Source of the DNA: Bacteroidota bacterium
Lineage (GTDB): Bacteria; Bacteroidota; Ignavibacteria; UBA10030
Assembly (NCBI GenBank): GCA_025454835.1
Contig: JALONQ010000005.1
Location: 62,001-126,000 of the forward strand
Direction of reading: 5' to 3'
DNA length: 64,000 bases
In this document: in pieces, positions 58,294-64,000 of the stretch
Layout of the letters: each line of letters opens with the position of its first letter
Numbering within the stretch: the first letter of the stretch is position 1
Notes under the pieces: generated by a model
The model's database searches: none
Seen by the model: only the letters and a program-made list of their open reading frames with translations
Told to the model about the DNA's origin: nothing
Made by a program: the position numbers and the translations under genes

Positions 58294-59343
58294 TCAGCGG
58301 CTGCCGGATGGAGCGGCGAGCGCTGCCGCGTAGACCTCGGCGGTCCGGCGGGCGACATGCTTCCAGAGGAATTGCCCGGAAATGTGTTGGGCGAGCGCTT
58401 CGTTTCGGGGACGGTCGAGGGCGGTCTGGATCTTCCGACGGATGTCGTCGACGTTGTACGGATCGACGTAGTCGGCCAACGGCCCGAAATACTCGCGCGG
58501 CCCTCCGTGCGGCGTGATGACGACCTTGGCCCCGCTCAAGCCTGCCTCCAGGGCCGCGATGCCGGGCGTTTCGAACAGCGAGGGAAGGACGAACGTGTCG
58601 CACGCGGCGTAGGCCGAAGCCAACAGGTCGCTGTCGTGGTCGATGTGATCAAGGATCAAGAGGCGAGGATTGTGCTGCGAACGGGCCAGCACCTCCGCCG
58701 CCTCGCGCGTCTCCTCCACCCTTCCGATGATGACGGCCTGGCGGTCGATGCCCTCGAGGGCCTCGACGAGCCGCATGACATTCTTTCGGGACGGAGCAAT
58801 GTGGCCGACGGACAGGACGAAGCCGCTGCGGTCGTAGCGCTCGACGAACTGCGCCGGACCCGCCGTACGGAACCGCTCCTCAACTCCGTTCGGAATGACC
58901 GCCAGCTTCTCCCGAGGTACGCCAAAGGCCTCATGAAAGAGCGTCGCTTCTTCCTGCGTGTTGGGGGCCACCATGCGCGCCCACCCACACATCTCGGCGA
59001 TCATCGCGTAATCGGTCCAGAAAGCGGCGTAGACCTTTCGCATGGCCGTTTCGACCGCTCGGAGCGAACGCACCTGCCAGGCTGGCCGGCGCGTGATGTA
59101 GATCGGCGAGACCACGATCGGAATGCCCTGCTGACGCAAGGCACGGGCGAGATGAAAGGTCTCGAGTCCCGCGCCGAAGATGTGTACGAGGTCCACATCC
59201 CCCTTACGAACCTCGGTGAACGCGTCAAACAACCGCACCTCGTGGCCGAGCCTCTGAAGCTCCGAGGCAGTTTGGAGCACCTGCGTTCGCGGACCGCCAC
59301 GGAGGACCGCGGTCGCTTGATGGGTGGCGAGTGCGATCTTCAT
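58294..59343 (-). CDS. GT4 family glycosyltransferase
   Basis: 349 aa from the ATG at 59343, in an ATGA overlap with the deacetylase gene. GT-B fold: MKIALATHQATAVLRGGPRTQVLQTASELQRLGHEVRLFD, IPNGVEERF, VLSVGHIAPSRKNVMRLVEAL, and the donor-binding E-x7-E segment FVLPSLFETPGIAALEAGLSGAKVVIT. It adds a sugar from an NDP-sugar or similar donor in the cytosol. Last gene of the polysaccharide run starting at 63264. Confidence 0.9.
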   Translation of the reverse strand: MKIALATHQATAVLRGGPRTQVLQTASELQRLGHEVRLFDAFTEVRKGDVDLVHIFGAGLETFHLARALRQQGIPIVVSPIYITRRPAWQVRSLRAVETAMRKVYAAFWTDYAMIAEMCGWARMVAPNTQEEATLFHEAFGVPREKLAVIPNGVEERFRTAGPAQFVERYDRSGFVLSVGHIAPSRKNVMRLVEALEGIDRQAVIIGRVEETREAAEVLARSQHNPRLLILDHIDHDSDLLASAYAACDTFVLPSLFETPGIAALEAGLSGAKVVITPHGGPREYFGPLADYVDPYNVDDIRRKIQTALDRPRNEALAQHISGQFLWKHVARRTAEVYAAALAAPSGSR

Positions 59344-60893
59344 CGTCGGCGACCGAATGAGGCCAGCCGGTCGACGGCCAGCGTGAGCGGGATGCGGTAG
59401 TTGAAGGCGCGGGCCCGAGCGAGATCGGTCGGGTCGGTCACCGGCGGCGGACCCGGCTTCCACGGCAGCGACGCCAACTCGATCCGCGGTTCGACGCGGT
59501 GGAAGGTCTCCTGCCCGTCGGGCCGGACGACGTGCAGCCACGCGCGGGGCGAGCCGTCGGGCGTCGCCACCAGCAGACGGTCGTCCTGCAAGGTCATCTC
59601 GACGGGATGCGATTCACGATCGATCCACCACTCGGCATACTCCTGCATCGTCAGATGCACAACGCCGGGTCCGGACGCAGCACGCACCAAGGCATCGAGC
59701 ACCTCGGGCTGTCCGTCCTTGGGATGATGGTAGAAGAGGAGCGGTTCCCGGCGCGCGCGCTTCTCGGCAACGACGCGTTCGTAGTACGATCGAATGGCGG
59801 TATGGTCATAGCCCTGCCGACGGAGCGAACCGATGCTGATGGGATGGACGGGAACCTGGAGCGCTCCCCGACGGTCGGTTCCCAGGACCGGCCTCGACGG
59901 GAGGTTGTCGAAGTCGAAGCTGAATTCCGACGAATAGAGGAATCGGAAATCCGCGATGACCGTGCCGAGCACGCTGCTCCAACGCCCGTACGGAGCGGCA
60001 AAGCCAACGGCGCCGACGCGGAGTGTGCGGAACGCGTCGCGAGCTTTGAGGATGTTCGCATGGTTTCGTTTCGCGTCGGGAAAGACCCGGTGCTCAAAGC
60101 AGTGTATGCCGATCTCCTGTCCCTGCATCTGCGCATACCGCCACAGAAAATCTTGCTGGGTTCCGACATCGACGAACCAGGTGGCGCGCACACGGCGTTC
60201 CCGCAGGAATTCGAACAACCCTTCCACCTCTCCGGCACTCCCACGGTCGGTGTCGATGCGAAGCGCGAAGACCGAGGATGCGTCTTCCGGATAGTACCAT
60301 GTGTGGGCATACCAAGCACCTCGCGCATGATGCAAGTGCCGCAAGGATGTCGAGACGATCCGGCGGAGCGGCGCTTTGTCCACGGCGGCCACCCGCTCAA
60401 ACGGCAATCGGGGTCCGTTCGAGTAGAACGACTTGCGCAACGCACGCTCGTCGAGCGCCGCCTTCGACGGGTCCACGGGAAGCGCGATGATGTTCCCCTC
60501 GTCGAAGGACCCGACGAACGCCGTCGCCTCTCCCGACTCGGATGGAAGCTCGTTCGCGTTCCATGCCACGGTCGCCCGTTGGCGCAAGTCGGCGAGGCCT
60601 GACCCGCGGAAGATCGAGGCGTCATCGGGCAGTACGTACGAGACCGGCCGACGGCCCGATGTCGTGCCCCGGATCTCTGCGTAGACCTTGGCCGAACACA
60701 GGACACCGCCTCCGAGGCGCAGGTACTGCCGCACCATCTCGATCTCGCGGTCGTCCGACGCATCATTGACCACGACGGCGCTGTAGCGCTCGGGCGTCAC
60801 GTGTCCATGGGCGCGTTCATGCGGAACGCCCTCTTGCTCCAGCAGCAGGCGCCAGCCGGACGGCTCGCCCAGGATTCCGATGCAGATCCTCAT
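59340..60893 (-). CDS. NodB-type polysaccharide deacetylase with GATase-like N-terminal domain
   Basis: 517 aa from the ATG at 60893. The first about 190 residues (MRICIGILGEPSGWRLLLEQ, VVVNDASDDREIEMVRQYLRLGGGVLCSAKVYAEI) look like a flavodoxin/glutaminase-like fold without a catalytic Cys. Residues about 215-430 are a NodB domain: FALRIDTDRGSAGE with the metal-binding Asp, RATWFVDVGTQQ, EIGIHCFEHRVF with His, and FAAPYGRWSS. It would de-N-acetylate a polymer or lipid-linked sugar. The C-terminus has a beta-rich tail. No signal peptide is visible, so it may act inside the cell. It overlaps both neighbours by four bases. Confidence 0.85.
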   Translation of the reverse strand: MRICIGILGEPSGWRLLLEQEGVPHERAHGHVTPERYSAVVVNDASDDREIEMVRQYLRLGGGVLCSAKVYAEIRGTTSGRRPVSYVLPDDASIFRGSGLADLRQRATVAWNANELPSESGEATAFVGSFDEGNIIALPVDPSKAALDERALRKSFYSNGPRLPFERVAAVDKAPLRRIVSTSLRHLHHARGAWYAHTWYYPEDASSVFALRIDTDRGSAGEVEGLFEFLRERRVRATWFVDVGTQQDFLWRYAQMQGQEIGIHCFEHRVFPDAKRNHANILKARDAFRTLRVGAVGFAAPYGRWSSVLGTVIADFRFLYSSEFSFDFDNLPSRPVLGTDRRGALQVPVHPISIGSLRRQGYDHTAIRSYYERVVAEKRARREPLLFYHHPKDGQPEVLDALVRAASGPGVVHLTMQEYAEWWIDRESHPVEMTLQDDRLLVATPDGSPRAWLHVVRPDGQETFHRVEPRIELASLPWKPGPPPVTDPTDLARARAFNYRIPLTLAVDRLASFGRRR

Positions 60894-62281
60894 CTCGTTC
60901 GTTGTGTAAGTTCGCGAAGGTCCGCCGTCGTCAGGGCTCGCGTGACCATGGCCGCGCCCACATACGCGAGGGCGCCCCACAGGACGGTCAGCAAAACGTG
61001 CATATCTGGAAGGAGCATCAAGATGACGGCGAGAGCGATGCTGGCCATCACACCACGGCCGAAACCGACGGGGGCTGGAATGACCATCGCAACGCGCACG
61101 GCCCGTTGCATGAGCACCAGGCTGAGTCCCTCAGCGAGGAGCAAGCCAACCGCCGCGCCGAGCACGTCACCGATCAGAATGCCCCCCGTCACGGCCGCGA
61201 CGTTGGCGAGCGCACTGACCGCCATGACGTTCCGATAGCGTCGTTCGCCGTCGGAGGCGAGCAGAGCAGACGTGTAGACGGTGTGGAGCATCGTCAACAT
61301 CGCATACCAAATGAGGATGCCGAATACCGGCCCCGACGCCGAGAACGCCTCTCCGTAGACGAGCACGACGAGCGGGGTCGCGACCATCGCTCCGCCAACA
61401 CCCATCGGCAATCCCAGGAGCAGGATCCAGCGCATCGACCGCGACAGTACAGAGGAGAGTTGAGCCGCATCCAACTGGCGCAGGCGCGTTGACGCCGGCA
61501 GCAGAAGGGTGCCGAGGATCCGGTCGGCCATCAGCACGAAGAAGACGAGCTTGTTTCCCCCGGCAAAGACGCCTGCGGCACCGCTTCCGAGGATGGCTCC
61601 GACGGCGAGGAGGGGGAAGTTCGCCGTGAGGTGTCCGAGCACCGACCCCGCCCCGAACGGCCACGCCGCCGCGAGCAGCGATCGCCATTCGCCGAACCGG
61701 ATGCGCAGGATGCCGACCGAGCGGCGGTATCGCAGGAGGAGATAGCCGGTACTGCCCAGGTCGCCGATCACCGCCGCCAGAGCCGCCTTTGTCAGATCGC
61801 CGGTGTCGTGCACGGCCACCACTAGGAACGACAGATAGAATGCTGCACCCAGGGTCCGCGCAACGGCGACCTCGGTCAACCGCTCGCGACCCTGAAAGTA
61901 CCACTCCAGGAACAGCGCGTGCAACACCCCCGACAGTGACGTGACAAGGACCACCGCCGCAAGCTCCGGCGGCTCGATCCACAAGACAGAGACGACAGCA
62001 ACGACAACGATGGCTCCACCGGTCGTCAGAAGGCGCGCGCCGATGAGCGTCCCGGGATCGACCTCTCCGGTCCCTCTGGCAACGGAACGCGTCCCAAGCA
62101 CGTGAAGTCCTGCACTGCCGGTGAGCGAGACGTAGGAGAGGGCCGTGAGACCGATCATCACCATCCCGAACCCCTCGACACCCAACGTTCGGGCGAGATA
62201 CGCGACGGCGAAGAAGCCGAGGATGCGACGGGCGATCTCCGACAAGAGCAGCGAAGAGACATTCTGCCGAACGGAGCTCAC
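60890..62281 (-). CDS. Wzx-like polysaccharide flippase (MOP superfamily)
   Basis: 463 aa from a GTG at 62281, in a GTGA overlap with the GT4 gene; codons further upstream are shadow. 12-14 membrane spans. N-terminus VRQNVSSLLLSEIARRILGFFAVAYLARTLGVEGFGMVMIGLTALSY is typical of oligosaccharide flippases of the MATE/Wzx group. The family moves undecaprenyl-linked repeat units across the cytoplasmic membrane. Its surroundings (two glycosyltransferases and a deacetylase) support exopolysaccharide or O-antigen export. A polymerase is not in the window. Confidence 0.92.
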   Translation of the reverse strand: MSSVRQNVSSLLLSEIARRILGFFAVAYLARTLGVEGFGMVMIGLTALSYVSLTGSAGLHVLGTRSVARGTGEVDPGTLIGARLLTTGGAIVVVAVVSVLWIEPPELAAVVLVTSLSGVLHALFLEWYFQGRERLTEVAVARTLGAAFYLSFLVVAVHDTGDLTKAALAAVIGDLGSTGYLLLRYRRSVGILRIRFGEWRSLLAAAWPFGAGSVLGHLTANFPLLAVGAILGSGAAGVFAGGNKLVFFVLMADRILGTLLLPASTRLRQLDAAQLSSVLSRSMRWILLLGLPMGVGGAMVATPLVVLVYGEAFSASGPVFGILIWYAMLTMLHTVYTSALLASDGERRYRNVMAVSALANVAAVTGGILIGDVLGAAVGLLLAEGLSLVLMQRAVRVAMVIPAPVGFGRGVMASIALAVILMLLPDMHVLLTVLWGALAYVGAAMVTRALTTADLRELTQRTR

Positions 62282-63264
62282 GCGGTCGTCTCCGGTCCGG
62301 ATTCGATCAGTTGTATCAGGCGATCTCGCCGGCGTGCGAGGCTGAATCGTTGGACAACGTGTTCGCGGGCAGCCTGACCGTGAGACGGAGGCAGGGCCAA
62401 GGCCAGGCGCAGCGCGCGCACGAGCGCGTCTGGATCGTTGGGCTCCACGAGCAGTCCGGCGTTTCCCACCGCGCGTGGGTTGCCGCCGACGGCCGTCGCC
62501 ACGGGAATGCACTCGCACAGCATCGATTCGCAAAGAGCATTGGGAAGTCCCTCGCGCCTCGACGGCTGACAGTAGACCGAGGCCCGGGAGAGATGCGACA
62601 GGAGGCCGCCTTGCGGCGTCCAGGGCACGAGCTCAACGTTCGAAGGCGCACCCAGCGAAGCTGCCAGCTCTCCGTGGATGCCGATGATCGTGAACCGAAG
62701 GTCCGGCGCTCGACGGGCCGCCTCGACCAGCACGTCAATCCCTTTGACCTTCAGACGCACCGCATCCGAGACTGCGGCGACGCAAACGATACGCGGCTCT
62801 TTCGCCCCGGCACGGGTCCAACGATCGGGATCGAAACCGGTCGGCAGGACCTCGATGTTTCGCCCTTCGTACCGCGCGCGTTCCTTCGCCTCGGTCACCA
62901 GAGATTCGTCCACCGCCAACACGCGCGTGGCGGTCCGCAGCGCCTGTCCGACGAGCTTTGATTTCCAGCGGCTTGTCCAAAGTCCATACCCCAGGTCGGG
63001 CTCGCTGGCCACATCGACGCCGCCGACCTGGATGAACGTGCGCTTGCCCAGCGAGGCGCCGGTGAGCACGGCCATCGCGCCGTAGACCGACGCGAACCAG
63101 GCGAAGACGACATCCGCGGAAGAGACCTTCATGGAGATCCGACCGGCCTGGATCGGGCCGGACCCGATCATCGGCGTGACGTCATACCGTGACCGTAGGA
63201 ACGCCAGATCGTCCAGAATGAACGGCGTCTCAAAGGCCGCGATAAAGAGGATGCGATGGGGCAT
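62278..63264 (-). CDS. GT4 family glycosyltransferase
   Basis: 328 aa. GT-B fold: HRILFIAAFETPFILDDLAFLRSRYDV, TFIQVGGVDVASEPDLGYGLW, VLPTGFDPDRW, and the donor region YCQPSRREGLPNALCESMLCECIPVATAVGGNPRAV with E-x7-E-like Glu residues. First gene of the polysaccharide operon in this window; the flippase start overlaps its stop (GTGA). The acceptor is not evident. Confidence 0.9.
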   Translation of the reverse strand: MPHRILFIAAFETPFILDDLAFLRSRYDVTPMIGSGPIQAGRISMKVSSADVVFAWFASVYGAMAVLTGASLGKRTFIQVGGVDVASEPDLGYGLWTSRWKSKLVGQALRTATRVLAVDESLVTEAKERARYEGRNIEVLPTGFDPDRWTRAGAKEPRIVCVAAVSDAVRLKVKGIDVLVEAARRAPDLRFTIIGIHGELAASLGAPSNVELVPWTPQGGLLSHLSRASVYCQPSRREGLPNALCESMLCECIPVATAVGGNPRAVGNAGLLVEPNDPDALVRALRLALALPPSHGQAAREHVVQRFSLARRRDRLIQLIESGPETTA

Positions 63265-63438
63265 GGAAGAAGTAGCCAGTCGTCGGTCGACAGTCGTCAG
63301 ACGGCGTGCGCCATGATAGAAGCCATCTCAAAGAAGTATGGCGCGGCAATCGCGGCGTCAGAAAACGTCGAATTGCGTTCGCTGCGAGCGCCGCGCGAGG
63401 CACTTGATGCTTGGCCTCCTGGGTCTTTGAATCGACGA

Positions 63439-63918
63439 CTATTCATCAGCAGCCACTTCGAACCGAACGACGCGATAGGCCCTGACCGCGTCCATGGCCG
63501 AGAAGATGACGCCCATGAGGTCGACGATCATCCCCAAGAGAAAGAGCCCCAGGAGCAGCGGCTGGAGATCCATGGCTAGCAGGAGCAGGTCGATGCCCAG
63601 CAGCAGCGAGACCCCCACGAAGATGCCGATGGCCGTGAAGTACGAGACGTTGGCTTTGCGGATGAGGCTGCCCCGCTCTTGCAGCGACGCGATCTGACGT
63701 ATGACGCTCTCCATGCGCTGGTTGTCATGCGTCGCGAAACCGGGCTCGCCCGACTTTCGCGTCAGCCGTCGCTTCTCTTCGTTGAGCTGGCGGATGCGGT
63801 TGAGAATGGCGGAATACTTGTTGCTCACGGTGAGCAGCAGCAGCCCCGTCGCATTGATCATGACGGCGGGGGCGAGGATGAGCTGAATGACTTGGGTGAC
63901 GGAGAGGGAGTCGTTCAT
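63439..63918 (-). CDS. DUF2721 membrane protein
   Basis: 159 aa from the ATG at 63918 (GGGGAG seven bases upstream). Pattern of the DUF2721 family: VTQVIQLILAPAVMINATGLLLLTVSNKYSAILNRIRQLNEEKRRL, a cytosolic charged helix, then two or three spans (YFTAIGIFVGVSLLLGIDLLLLAMDLQPLLLGLFLLGMIVDLMGVIF). Function is not established. Single gene at the window edge. The gap to the GT4 gene (63265-63438) has a short repeat-like stretch GTCGTCGGTCGACAGTCGTC but no gene. Confidence 0.9.
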   Translation of the reverse strand: MNDSLSVTQVIQLILAPAVMINATGLLLLTVSNKYSAILNRIRQLNEEKRRLTRKSGEPGFATHDNQRMESVIRQIASLQERGSLIRKANVSYFTAIGIFVGVSLLLGIDLLLLAMDLQPLLLGLFLLGMIVDLMGVIFSAMDAVRAYRVVRFEVAADE

Positions 63919-64000
63919 GATGCCACTCCCCAGAAAGAACGTCCCAGACTCCACATGTCCAGACTCCAAAGAAATGGCCAGAGGCGGGAAACATCCAAAC

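Overview
This is a GC-rich (roughly 60% or more) chromosomal stretch from a Gram-negative bacterium, most likely of the Bacteroidota/Chlorobiota (FCB) side of the tree. Three things point there: a secreted protein with a type IX secretion (Por) C-terminal sorting domain (60-1634), lipid A genes lpxB and lpxK, and a peptidoglycan-recovery cluster (DUF4922, SpoIID-like, double GT2, AmpG, GH3-beta-lactamase) of the kind I associate with Bacteroidota. Most genes are on the minus strand in long, tightly packed operons with 1-8 nt overlaps. I see no rRNA, tRNA, CRISPR array, phage or insertion sequence. The assignment to a phylum is inference.

Layout. 0-8 kb: a T9SS cargo protein, a periplasmic rhodanese, a large M16 peptidase, then a plus-strand SPFH / ribbon-helix-helix / LURP-one-like trio behind a recognisable promoter. 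8-11 kb: a MarR regulator with its own promoter and perfect operator, driving a multiheme cytochrome c lipoprotein and a double-rhodanese lipoprotein. 11-19 kb: a small lipoprotein, a YwaF-like membrane protein, gpsA, plsY, ispD, queA, ppdK. 19-24 kb: a class I amidotransferase, lpxK, lpxB, an isoprenylcysteine-methyltransferase-like enzyme and an MtnX-like HAD phosphatase. 24-30 kb: smc, co-transcribed with a membrane-anchored GH2-like protein that lacks the GH2 catalytic glutamates. 30-36 kb: housekeeping tpiA, gatB, sucC, a zinc-ribbon/DUF2007 protein and pruA.

36-46.3 kb is the most interesting accessory region: a minus-strand run of BadF-type sugar kinase, double GT2 glycosyltransferase, GNAT acetyltransferase, DUF4922 (GalT/Ap4A-phosphorylase-like HxHxQ protein), SpoIID/LytB-like protein without a signal peptide, AmpG-like importer, GH3-beta-lactamase fusion lipoprotein and a small membrane protein, ended by a strong terminator. 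Together they look like a cell-wall sugar salvage pathway in which a kinase and a nucleotidyltransferase could play the AmgK/MurU roles with unrelated folds. 46.5-50.7 kb: TlpA-like thioredoxin, DsbD, a Cys-rich secreted protein, a small membrane protein and a rubrerythrin-like lipoprotein.

50.9-56.3 kb: a light-response operon headed by a CarH/LitR-type MerR-B12 photoreceptor (Wx9EH motif), followed by a methyltransferase, folE, a CrtI-like oxidoreductase and a CPD photolyase, all overlapping or nearly so. 56.4-64 kb: folD, a YmdB-like phosphoesterase, and a polysaccharide cluster (two GT4 glycosyltransferases, a NodB-type deacetylase, a Wzx-like flippase), then a DUF2721 membrane protein. 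Several intergenic gaps carry short imperfect inverted repeats of recurring types, which also create false N-terminal extensions of neighbouring reading frames.
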